Assembly: GCF_000150275.1 (NCBI RefSeq)
Contig: NW_002060946.1
Location: forward strand, 4,439,035 to 4,503,034
Length of the DNA stretch: 64,000 bases
Origin: Trichoplax adhaerens
Lineage: Eukaryota > Placozoa > Uniplacotomia > Trichoplacea > Trichoplacidae
Direction: 5' to 3'
The notes beneath the pieces were generated by a model. It was not told the origin of the DNA. It was given only the letters and a program-made list of their open reading frames with translations, and ran no database searches. Positions 1 to 11,288 of the stretch are shown here, piece by piece; position 1 is the stretch's first letter, and every line of letters starts with the position of its first letter. Position numbers and translations under genes: made by a program.

Positions 1-16
1 GATTCTTATCGTAAAG

Positions 17-3000
17 AGATCGAGAGACAACCCCAGAAGCTCATCAGGAGTTTATGAAACGCTACCGTACCATCTTTCAAAAACCAGTGCTAGCAGATGA
101 AATCTTAAAAAATGATAAAAAGTATAAATTTCACTTCATTTTTTATTGTCTAAATTTAATGAAGCATTGACATTCTTACACAATTTTAATTATAGTGACG
201 ATCAAGCTTCCACAAAGGCCGATTCAGTGCAATCGACAGGTAAAAAACCTTATATGTTATATCGTCAGAAATGATCGATTAGAGTTAATCAGTCGGACAT
301 ACTGTCAATACTTATTGCCTAAAATTAGTAATCATATTGCTGAACTACATTTTGTAACGCATAGGGATTCCAAGTGCACTACCCCCAATACGAAGAACTA
401 TGACTGCTCCACAGCCCATGGACCATAACATTTCACATTTCACTAAAAATTTACATCGTCAACGATTAATGATAAATCCTGAAGCGCTATTTTTGGAAAG
501 AATTAAAAATCTAAAGAAATTAGTGAAAATTACGTAAGTTACCGTGTAATTGACGTTTTTATTCTTCGATTCATTCTGATTACATAATTTTGTTAACACG
601 TAATCATCATTTCAATTAAACGTGCAGTTAGCATAGCATACTAACCTTATTCCTAAAATATAATGATTTTATGAATAAGAAATTATTGCATAACAGCATT
701 ATTTGCAATTCTACTTATGGACTGGTATTGAAAATGTTTCTGCTATACTAATTTCTACATAATCTTAATTTTAAAATAGACCTTATGAAAGAACTAGAGA
801 ACAACGAATAATAATATATCAACATCTAAGGCACATGTCATCACTAAAATCGCAAATTCCATTGAATATTTTAAAAGAATTAGCAGCTACAATTCAATAC
901 GAAAAATGGCCTGATGTTGGCTACACAGGTAAAGAAGTGAATGATATCTTTACTACAGCTATAATTTCTGAATCAAAACAGCTAACGATATCAATATTGC
1001 TGAAATTATTTATTTTCAACTCAAAACTTAAAATCTGCTTTGTTTTGCACTTCAAGCATTTGCCAATAATTGCCTTTACTTCATCCTTCGTGGGAAAGTT
1101 GTACCAAATCTTGAAGCACAAGAATCTTACTTTAATTTATCATCAAGCAATTTCTCGCATCGATCATCAAATACACCAACACTATTTCAGTTAAAGCGAT
1201 CAGCAACATCTGGCGACTTTAGTATAATATCTGATACATCTGATGATGACGGTATTCATGGCGATCGCAATTCCGAAGTCGTATCTGCTGCTTCAACAGA
1301 TCGCTACAGCCAAGCTAGAAGCCGAGCATCATTAACCTTTACATTCGGTCAAGATTATAATCAAGATGAATCAGAAAATACATTTGAAGAAGTAAATAAT
1401 CAGCAGGTAAGTGATAAATGGGAATAAAATTGTACTAAAATTCGTAATATAATATGAAGCAAAATTAGATTTATAATTTTCGTTCTTGAATATTATCATT
1501 CAGGAATTGACTGCTGGCGATACGTTTGGTACAGTGGAAATAGAAGATAAACCAAACTATACAAAGTAAATTGTACTTTGAAATTATGTATCAGATATTG
1601 AATCAAATTTTAATTAGTGAATATGCGTTTTGGATCTTATAGAATACTGGCGGTCACTATACAAGAGCCGAGTGAATTTCTTCGAATATCTATCGATGAT
1701 TATAAGCGAATAAAAGTGGTAAAAATTGTGACAGTCGAATTTACACTTAATAAATTACGTATTTAAATGATTTCCCATTTTAAACCTTCTTGCCCTAGCA
1801 ATTTGAGGAACAAGATTTCAAAAATAAATTTGAATTGTTGCGTGGATGTCTCCTCTTTTCAAGTTGGCCGAAAAGTACACTATCAAGATTGTCTAAGTTA
1901 ATCATTTGGAGGACTTTTCCTCCAGGAACAGGTATTACAAACAAATAGTTAATGATCATTAGTAAAGATAAATTACTGGCCTTTGCATAGTCGCTATCTA
2001 AAGTGATCACGTAGAAGCTACTTACTGTTCTTGTGTACATAACTCACTGATTTTTTATTACTTTATTTGATCAATCAGTCCTTGTTCGAGAAGGAGAGCA
2101 AAACCGCAGTATTATATTTCTCAAGAAAGGGCAATGTCAAGTGTATCGTCAGATTAGGGTTCCCTATATGGCATCCATGACGGAAATGGTAGAGAATGAC
2201 TCTAATTATATATTTATCAAATCAGTTGTTTACTCTTGCTATATCTGTGTATTTCAAAGATACGATGCTAGCCATATATCGCAAATAATCATATCTATAT
2301 CGAATTTATGGCGTACTTTAAGCCCTCGTTATAGCAGCCAACATTCTCTGTTTTATCGTTTTTATCACACTAGTAACTCTAAGCCAATAAAAGATGTAAT
2401 CTTAGTACTGTGTATTTTCCTAAATTAAACTTGCCTCAGGTCGTCTATTTAAGATATCGATTCGTTTTATGAATAGCATATTAGTATCGATTTATGCCAT
2501 ATGATTTAAATTTTTAATCTGTATAATTCAATTATGCTGTTTCATTTTTACTTGCAATGATCCTAATTACAATTAACGTTTTCTGTTATTAAGGCAACAC
2601 GAAGTAAAAAAGTGCCTATGGGAGTATTGCAGCCCGGAGCTTATTTTGGAAATTTAAGTGTACTGAGTCATAAATCGGAGATTTATACTATTGTTGCCGC
2701 GACTGAAATAGAAGCAGGATTATTAACCAAAACTAGAATTAATAGTAAGATTCGCTATGTACTTTCAAACTTTATTACTTATCTATTCTCTTTAGACACG
2801 ATATCATAATCTAAAGACATTAGTAAACAATGGATATCTATTTTATAAAAAATTCTCATTTAAATTTAAATAGAATTAGATAGTACAACAGCTGCTTTCC
2901 TTGAGCAATCAGAAGAATCAACTGGTATAGATCTGACTCAGGTAATACGATAAAATTATCAAAGTAAACTGATCGTTAAAGATAATTGAATTAAATGTGA

Positions 3001-3439
3001 GACCACTACTTATGACCACTAGGAGCTGAATTAAACGTAATGCTATTCCATAATTTCTATATTCACGTTAATACTAAGCATCTCCTGCCACAATTTCGTA
3101 TAATCATAATAGGAGGAAATTAATGAGAAGTATGTGAAGCGAGAGCTAGATCGAGAATGGACTCAATATAAGGTAAACATATATATTAAATCTAATAAAT
3201 TATACATTACAATGCTAAATACAATTAACATCCGTATTAACATTGCTTTTAGTAATTACTATGCTATTATTCTCGTAACCACTTAGGAAGAAATTTTGGG
3301 AGAAGTATTACAGGATCATAGTATCCATCCGGGTACGGGAAAATGGAAATTTAAACCAGATGATACAAAACTCAAACATTTATGGAATCACGATTGTGTT
3401 ACTGATCGATTCATTAAAAATCGCAGTGTCACAAAATAA
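17..3439 (+). CDS. CNBD2-like cyclic nucleotide-binding domain protein (5' partial)
   Basis: Thirteen phase-consistent exons: about 17-121, 196-239, 365-533, 780-928, 1057-1406, 1504-1565, 1643-1718, 1799-1931, 2079-2188, 2594-2744, 2874-2941, 3113-3172 and 3287-3439 (stop TAA), about 540 residues. Two cNMP-binding-like beta-rolls are visible. The first contains LYFILRGKV, then a long Ser/Asp-rich insertion encoded in 1100-1406, then AGDTFGTVEIEDKP. The second contains LVREGEQNRSIIFLKKGQCQV and PGAYFGNLSVLSHKSEIYTIVAAT. The tail is charged. Length and two-domain layout fit CNBD2, but the identification is by architecture. Neither domain has the phosphate-binding Arg of a working cassette (G-E-L...R-A-A), so cAMP/cGMP binding is doubtful. 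The open frame continues upstream of the ATG at 54 to about 15, so the true start may lie outside the window; an acceptor AG at 15-16 or 17-18 is possible. Confidence 0.75.
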
Positions 3440-5224
3440 AAGTGATGCTCGCAGATTAGATTGCAAGTTAGGCTTCTTCCTTTTTCTTCCTATTCCAAGC
3501 TATTACTTATATTAGAAAATACTACAAAAAGGGTATATTTTTGCTATTCTATAAAATGAATATTGGAATTTTTGGTAACACTTATTTCAAATATGAAATT
3601 GCCATCAGGATTTAATATTTTCGTAAGAAATTATAACCTGCTCATATAAAATGATCAATGTATATAAATTGAAATCTACTGAATCTATTTTTCTTGTTTT
3701 ATTTATCTTAAATTATGAATTGAATTATATACTCGCATTGTAATCTGCGGTCATGATGGCTGCGACCATTGCCAAAGATTTAAGTTGAGATTGATATTCA
3801 GGCTTATTACCAAATATGAACAATTTAATCCTGCCTGTATATAACTAATTAGATAATTAATTTATATGTGCCCTAGAATCAGGTTCTTAGGACATATAAC
3901 TGGATTCTCTCTTTTATATATACTTTTTAAGATATTCCATTTCCTTATAGGGAAATATTCGATTAGCTCAGTTTAATAAATGATCGGTTGGAATTAAGCT
4001 AAGGTATTTATTCTTGAACAATCCTATAAAAAACTGATAGTTCCTAACGTAGTTCAAGAAAATTATAAAGTATTTTGGCCTTTTAATATAAAGTTTCAAC
4101 GGTAATGAAAGACGAAATTGATCTCAAGTTTACTATTGGTCAATCCTTTTGTTGGAAACGTAAGCGTAATTATTATAAGTGCTGTATCACATCTGATAGA
4201 CTAGTATACCTATACAGTCTATAAAAGTGCATGAATCTTAGAATACATATCACGCGTAATATGTATAACCAATATGAATGAATGTCATATGCATAAAGTA
4301 TACGCATATATGTGATTTATCGTTCAAAAAGTGGTAGTTCAAATTCGTTAATATCCCGATAATGTATTTTAGTGATATTTTATCAGCATCATGGTGACAA
4401 AAATACCGTTAGTATAGGAATGATAAATTATAAAAGCATTTTTGATGGTATAATTTGTATAAATACGTATAGCAATAGCAATATTTTGCGATAAGCTAGT
4501 CTTTCATTGCTTTTAAATCTTAAAACACCATTATAAATTATGATTTGGCAAGAAAGTTACGCAAAATGTGTAGTATCACACATTATGCACATTATTTAAA
4601 TATTGCACAAATGATGTAATTAATTTTTTAATTAATTAATCTTTTCCAGAAAACAAATTAGTAAACGATTAAGAAAATTATTAAAATTCAGCATCTTTAG
4701 CAACTTTCATACTGAATCATTTAAAATTGAACAGTATTGTGCGCAGCAAATATAGCGTAGGGGTTGATTTTAAAAGTTCAAATATTGTATTTAGACATGT
4801 GAAGTCTGCAAAAGCTTCGTCATCTTAAAGTTATAATTTACAGGTTGGTAATGTAAAAACTAAAAAAGGACACATTGCTGCTGGGATTTTCAACTTAAAT
4901 AGAAATTGAGGTGAAATTCAGACGGAATTAGGTAATCTTTTCATAAATTTATAATACTATCGTATGAGACTTTCTTGAATTTCATTGAGATCACTAGGTT
5001 GAGAGTATACAATAATCATCCATATAACATAATCGAGCATTTAGTTTTTGAACACGTTTCAGATCAGATTTATCCTAATACAAACTGCTTACTACCGATG
5101 CAGGTTTGCAAATCTATTACAAAATATAATTCTAAACATGAACGAAGCATTCGATTCAATTTTAGATATAAAGTCAAGATTTAAATTTATATTATTTTAA
5201 AGCAAAGTTAATAGAAAATACTAG
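3440..5224. other. intergenic, AT-rich
   Basis: Downstream of the CNBD2-like gene and facing the 3' end of the SLC10A7-like gene. Only short chance reading frames are seen (for example 4975-5184), without splice-compatible extensions or recognisable protein motifs. No repeat or RNA gene was recognised. Confidence 0.5.
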
Positions 5225-8200
5225 CTATACTGTAGACACATAAATGGAACCATGTTTGGTCGAGCCATCGGTTGGGGATACATTTACGTCATCTTGGCTT
5301 ATTGGTTTATTAGTATCTTCCTCTTGCACCTCTTTTTCCTCTCTACCGTATTTTGACCATTTAGCAACTACGAGCGAATCTGCTAGAATTTGTGTCATAT
5401 GTGCAATAACCACAGAAACTGTCATTAGACCCTGATTAGCAAGAGTGACGGGTGAATATGATATTAAAACTACTGCGATAGAAAGAGTTTTTTGGCTTGC
5501 TAAGATGACCACACTTTTAGTTGCTTTAATATCTAACCGTAGTACGAGCCATGATACTGACCAATTAGTCAATAAAAATATGATATGGATTGCTAGCGAC
5601 CACAGAATAATCATAATTATATTCTGAGGTTCTATAAAGTTGAATGCCCCAGTTGCTCGAGCATTACTGACCTTCATCCAAGGTATGATGATTAAAGCGA
5701 AAGAACTTGTCAATTTTGATAAGTTACTGTATTTTTTAACATATTTCGCGACTACTTTAATATATGATAGAGCCTTTCCAACCTGTGCAAACAGAAATTA
5801 ACGTTTAATGAGTCATTTTGGCCATACTGATAGTTACCGTGTATAACACAGTACTTTTGTGTGAGTAATATGCAGCTATAACAAGTACGGTACAAAGCAT
5901 AGCAAATAAATTCAATCTTAAGTTAATAGATGTATACCAAATGCTATCTTTCTTACCAGTAAGGGTAACAAGACAGTTAAGGTTAGATTTCGGATTAAAA
6001 TTCCGATATCAGCAGGAGTAATTGAAGAGTTGACGATAGTTAGCCAAGCAACAATTAGCGGGCTAAGGAAAGCCCCTAAAACGTTCGATGTTACAGTTAG
6101 CATCACTGCCAATGCATAATTTCCACCTGCTTGACCAGCCTGCCAGAATAATTTAAACAAGAGATTGTTGTATGTAAATAGTTTTTATTCGATTATTAAT
6201 TATTTGAAGTTTATAACGCCTTGAGTTTACTACGGTACATATAGATACAAGTATTTAAATTTTACGAGGAAATGGGCTTTATTCATAGGTAACCTAGCTA
6301 CCTCTATAAAAATCCAATTAAAGTCTTTGTATGGATTTGAAATAAAGTAAACTATAAAGATTTAGTAAAAAAAATAATAGTACCGTATATATTTCATCTC
6401 TAGAAGTGAACAATTTAAGAGCTGTAAAATCTAAAATGGTATGGCTAACGTACATCTTAGCGTAGAATTACTGTAAAATAAAACTATGTAGAATTACTGT
6501 AAAATAAAACTATAGTACAGAGTTGAGGTTCAATACTATTAGTGAAACTGGTGTATACGAATATTATACTTTATTTTTACATAAACTCATGATTCAAGAG
6601 CTGCTAATAGTGTTTAATGTAGCATGAATAAGATCAGCTTCCTTATAAACAGTAATATGTACTCGTATTTGGGTTCTATATAATAACAGTGATAAAATCA
6701 GTATATTATCGTAGTGTAGAACTCACTCCCTACAGCTCTTAAATCATACACGTACGCGTATATTGATTTAAGAGCTGTTACTAAGATTTCAGTCATAATA
6801 CGATAAATATGGTCGTTTTTCGGAGTAATATTTAGTATAAGCTATCCATACTACTGTGGGTAAATTTAATATAACAACAAGTGGCAAAAATTGGTATTGC
6901 CTATTGTAATACACGCTCAACCTTAGCATGGTTCAAGAGCTGCTTAGAGTCGTACGATTTAGCTCATTGTTTTATTATAGAAATGACTATAAATTATGAT
7001 AACTAGAGGTAACATAATATCAAAGACGAAATTAGTATCGCTAGTGAAACTCTATCTCTGCAAATACTAATAACCCTACGAGTTGTTGCATGGATTTAAT
7101 TAATTAATTAATTAAAGTAGTATGGACAAAGTCTTTCCGTTACGGAAATTCTGCGTGTCTGCTCGATAATACTTTTGATATGCATGTTCTACCTCAGCAT
7201 TAATGAATTTAAAAGTTGCTTATACGTATGCTTTAGAGTGACATACACAGGGTCACTATTATGTTGCAAAAGTTTCTATACAACAAACTACTCTATTTTG
7301 TTAGGAACTGTAGTGCGTGGAGTGCTGAATTGAGTCAGAGGATTAACTATTCAGTATTACTGTATAGTACATCAATAAATCGCGTAAGAGGACAATTTAT
7401 AAGGTATTAATATCTACTACTGTATGATTTAAATTAATAAAAAATAAGAATAGCTTGAGCGCATAACAGGATGATATCGTGGTTACCTATTTGCGTTTAG
7501 TAAGAATATCGGCGTAAACTAAAGCAACAATCCTGTATTAGCGTATCATTCATTCATTAAATATAATGGATTAATTTTTTAAGTTGTATGACAACAGGCT
7601 TGATGAGTTTGATCATTGCCGCTTGCTTATCCATGTGTAGACTGATTAATTCCCATGACTAAATTAATTTTAAACGATCGTATTTGTTGTTACCGATCAG
7701 GGTTTAATAAGAATGTTGGCGTAGAATAAAGCTACTATCTGACGTTAACTCATTATCCATTTATTCATTGAATGTCATGGATTAATATTTTAAATTGATT
7801 GACAAGAGCGTTGATAAGTTTACGACATTTGAGATCACTTTCATTTCACGGACCAGGACTATAGGACTGGTCTGTGAAATGAAATGGATCTGATAGTTGA
7901 TCATTATCTTATGTCTATGCATTTCTAGACTAGTCAATTTACGTCATTTATAAGTCCTAGTTTTAGTCAATGGATTAGATTGGATGTATATTACTTACCA
8001 TTAAGACTCCAGAGGAAATGGTGCATGGGCAGCAAAAGAATATCTGCAATCCAATACTGAAATCAGCTGGTCCAAGAATATTACTGCTAGCATTATCGAT
8101 ATTCCTGGACGTATTAGTATAATTAGCGGTAGTCGGTGGCAAATAAGGTAATAGTGATGTTAACTTAGTTCCAATAACTGATGTTACTAAGAAAATACTT

Positions 8201-8559
8201 AATAATCCCCATAACGATGCTCGAAATGATTTGAGTGCTTTCAATAAGTCATCCGTTTTTAATTTCAGGCCACTATTGAGAAAGATGTAAACGATGCAAA
8301 TATACTGTAAAGGCGTTTGCGATAAGTAAGCTCCAGGTTGTGGCACTAATATACCAAAGATCAAGAGTACTATCAAGCCAATCGGTAAATGATATGCAAA
8401 TAAGATAGAAGAGATACGTTGTCGCCGTGTCAATGGCTGATTTTGTTCAGGTTTTTTTTCATCATCATGATTGATCTCATTTGCTGATTTCCTATCGCCA
8501 TCCACATGATTATGATCGATCGCTGCGCTATCATGGCGATTATCATCGTCGACTGCCAT
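5225..8559 (-). CDS. SLC10A7/BASS4-type sodium-bile acid symporter family protein
   Basis: Three exons, all joined in phase 0: 8559-7999, 6139-5957 and 5782-5225, giving 433 residues. Residues 1 to about 45 are hydrophilic (His/Asp/Lys-rich) and cytosolic-looking; about ten hydrophobic segments follow. Family signatures in order are a GLKLKTDDL stretch after the second helix, CPCTISSGVLM leading into AGQAGGNYALAV across the exon 1/2 junction (compare [21 protein letters not shown] of vertebrate SLC10A7), VLLPLLVGKA across exons 2/3, and ASQKTLSIAVVL (compare STHKSLTLGIPML). SLC10A7 is a ten-helix Golgi/plasma-membrane protein affecting calcium and glycosylation; plant BASS4 is plastidic. Transport substrate cannot be read from sequence. 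It is longer than human SLC10A7 because of both termini; the C-terminal ~45 residues are Lys/Glu/Asp-rich. Intron 1 (6140-7998) is long and holds hairpins and duplications. Confidence 0.9.
6463..6514. repeat. 26-bp direct duplication
   Basis: A unit starting TAGAATTACTGTAAAAT occurs at 6463 and again at 6489, back to back, inside intron 1 of the SLC10A7-like gene. Confidence 0.8.
6732..6778. repeat. 15-bp perfect inverted repeat (foldback)
   Basis: ACAGCTCTTAAATCA at 6732-6746 is the exact reverse complement of 6764-6778; the 17-nt loop is itself CG/TA alternating (ACACGTACGCGTAT). The arm core AAGAGCTG recurs at about 6416, 6597 and 6934 in the same intron, so this may be the end of a small foldback element. 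Confidence 0.75.
7495..7830. repeat. diverged direct duplication, ~200 bp spacing
   Basis: The stretch beginning near 7495 (AAGAATATCGGCGTAAACTAAAGC) and the one near 7700 (AAGAATGTTGGCGTAGAATAAAGC) continue in parallel through ATTCATTAAATATAATGG versus ATTCATTGAATGTCATGG to GATAAGTTT-like ends. Many substitutions show an old copy. It lies inside intron 1 of the SLC10A7-like gene. Confidence 0.6.
7840..7883. repeat. 17-bp inverted repeat hairpin
   Basis: The arm 7840-7856 (TTCATTTCACGGACCAG) pairs with 7867-7883, with one G:T wobble position and a 10-nt loop. It lies in intron 1 of the SLC10A7-like gene near the donor side. The long stem is unlikely by chance; it could be a small foldback element or a structured intronic RNA. 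Confidence 0.75.
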
Positions 8560-8875
8560 GGATATCCTCTACCTTACTCTATCCAATTCGTCACCAATTG
8601 AAGAGGAAATGATTATCCAATCAATCGATTACAAGCTTCAATTACTATCGGCAAGCAAAATCCAATCGATGATTGCCAAGATTTCCAACTGGATAACGTA
8701 ATTTGTTGACAGCGAGGGAGGGCCAAAGCTGATGAGAGACTCCTTGCAAGATGGGATTGGATGTTAACGATTTGACTATATGACCTCGTCCATTCTAAGC
8801 CTGGTATTGGTACTGTAGCAGGATGATGAAAGACTGTAGATGCTGGTGTAATGCTTGATGGGATTTACAATACAA

Positions 8876-8903
8876 TGCACTGTACACTCTAGTGTACAGT
8901 GCA
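8876..8903. repeat. 13-bp perfect palindromic arms
   Basis: TGCACTGTACACT at 8876-8888 is followed after two bases by its exact reverse complement at 8891-8903. The arms contain the CTGTAC core that recurs across the window. It is about 320 bp upstream of the SLC10A7-like start codon. Confidence 0.85.
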
Positions 8904-9686
8904 AACGTCATCGGAAGATCATGGGGTGGGGCCCATTCAAGAAACAATGTTCGCTTGACTTAATCCTAAGTACGCCATCAGTACTTTGTAATCTAGTATA
9001 AATGGTATTGTTTCTGGATCGGCATTGGCACTAGTCATCATCGAGTGACCCCCCCGACTAGTGAAGCTGAAGTGATTGCATCACCCAAGCACGGACGTGT
9101 TGACGAACGGATATTGAAACAGGTGAGAGGGAGGACGGACTACTTCACTTCTTTTTGGGGGGGGGCATAGTTTTCATACTAAACTAATACAAATTCACGT
9201 CGCTTTGCTGACGGTTTACGATAATGTACTTATTTGTTAATAATTAACAGATAGTATTACCATTCGACATTATATATATCCCGGTAATAGCCAGGCACTA
9301 CTATATTCACAGCTATGCTTCTAGAATACTACTTTTCAATAATGCATTCACAGATGAAATGCTATGACTAACTAGTTTGAAAAAGGGATATACTGTACTA
9401 ATTTGACTATTTAGTATGGAAAGTATAAAATAAGAAGATGAGTAGTCCCAGTCGATGGCCTATCTGCCTATGTCGGCAGGTTACCTACAAGAATTTCCTA
9501 TTTTAAATTTGGGACATTCACACAATTACCGAGGAATAGTGTTATAGTATCGAATATTTTTTCCCGCCTCGTACGAGTAAATTACTGTAAACTCCTGCAG
9601 GTTGTAGACAAACTCGAACGTTAGGGAATGCCTAAATTTATATTGAATAAATCCTATGGGATGATTACCCTTAGTAATTACTAGCA

Positions 9687-9720
9687 TATATATATATATA
9701 TATATAATTAATTAATTTAA
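9687..9720. repeat. TA / TTAA microsatellite
   Basis: About eleven TA dinucleotides run directly into repeated TTAA-type units (AATTAATTAATTTAATTTAA). Simple-sequence DNA with no other feature. Confidence 0.8.
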
Positions 9721-9790
9721 TTTAATGATAACTAGTTGAGCCCGCTCGCTGCAATCATAATTCGACGTCAGGTAGTTAAAATGTTATCTA

Positions 9791-10470
9791 AAAATGAATA
9801 AGCCAACCATTTCTCAAATACTTCAGGAAATACGACGTTTGTTGGTTTGCGGCTCAACGCTATAATTCCAACTGATACATAGACGGAAAATGGACCAAGT
9901 TATTTCTATATTAGAAAATGAACTAGTCAATCATTTCTCAAATACTTCAGGAAATACGATGTTTGTTTGCTTACGGCTCAATGCTATAATTCCAACTGAT
10001 ACATAGACGGAAAACGGACCATGTTATTTCTATATTAGAAAATGAACAAGTCAGCCATTTCTCAAATACTTCAGGAAATACGATATCTGTTTACAATACC
10101 TGCAACTAAATGCTATAATTCATTTAAATTCACGAAGTTACCAACTGATACACAGACGGACAACGGGCCAAATTACTTTCTATACTAAAAAATGAATAAG
10201 TCAACCATTTCTCCAATACTTCAGGAAATACGATTGTTTGCTTACGGCTTAATGTATCTATTACTTTAAATTCACAAATTTGCCAACTGATACATAGACG
10301 GAAAACGGACCAAATTATTTTCTGTATTAAAAAATGAATAAGTCAACCATTTCTTACATACTTCAGGAAATATGGTATTTATTTGTTTGCGATTTAACGC
10401 AATAATGCCCGTTAATTCGCGAATTTCCTAACTGATACTCAGACAGAAAACGGGTTAAATGATTTTCTAT
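9791..10470. repeat. tandem array, five copies of ~125-150 bp
   Basis: Each unit opens with a variant of AAAATGAATAAGTCAACC, then CATTTCTCAAATACTTCAGG, a TTTGCTTACGGCT-like middle and an end like CCAACTGATACATAGACGG. Units begin near 9791, 9916, 10040, 10189 and 10330. Later units carry an extra TTTAAATTCACG-like insertion, explaining the longer period. Copies differ at several per cent of sites. No unit keeps an open frame. Confidence 0.85.
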
Positions 10471-11288
10471 AATATAGATTATTAACATCGAAATATGGAC
10501 AAACTTGAAATTGGACAGCTATCAAATTAATGCTGAAGCTCTATGAAGTTATTATTTACATCATTATATGCAATGAAAATTGATACTTTCAATGATAAAG
10601 AGTGTCATCTTCAAGATCTGCATTACTACTATTAAAATTGTGATTTTTTAGTTAAAAGGAAATGAATGAAATCCATGAATCGTTCCTAAAGTGTAAAAAA
10701 TTGTTGTGGCTTAAACAACATTTCTTGTCAGTTAAATTATATATTGAGCTATAAATGTGGAATTATACTACACATTATAGCGAATAGCTTTAATAATATT
10801 TCCGAGCAGCTACTTTTACCAGTGTAGTTTACTTTCTTTCGCTGCCAAACATAGGAGCTGGTATTCTATTTGTGGTACTGTGATTTAACCTTTTTATTTT
10901 ATAGATATATAAACAAAAATCAATTTAACATCTCTGAAGGCAAGATCGAGGTAACTTTATCATCGACCTTTAGAATTATAGAAGGCTATCATTTTTATAT
11001 TATTTCTGATCATGAAATAATTTATTTAATCCGCCATTGTAACTGCATCCATTTGTTGCCGACAATATTATCTACACACATAGTACAAATAATACTCGCA
11101 TATTAATAGAAGAAAATACTTGAAATATAAACAGAGTTATTGTGTTGCAATTAGTAGCCGATACTGAATTTATCGTACAGATGGACCACAGATAATGGTA
11201 TAAAACAGTTTAAAAAGACATCTTTAGGCTGTATCAACAAGAATGAATTTCAATATAGATACTTCCATATTGAAAGATATTGTTGCGG

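Larger units (their letters stand above)
8560..11288. other. intergenic with repeats
   Basis: Region between the start of the SLC10A7-like gene and the stop of the ATMIN-like gene. It holds a perfect palindrome (8876-8903), a TA/TTAA microsatellite (about 9687-9720) and a five-copy tandem array (9791-10470). The open frame at 10870-11106 has no recognisable motif. Confidence 0.5.

Noticed and set aside
835-1194. 119-codon open frame on plus strand
   Set aside because: Only its first ~31 codons are a real exon (780-928); the rest is intron read-through. The following exon uses another frame from 1057.
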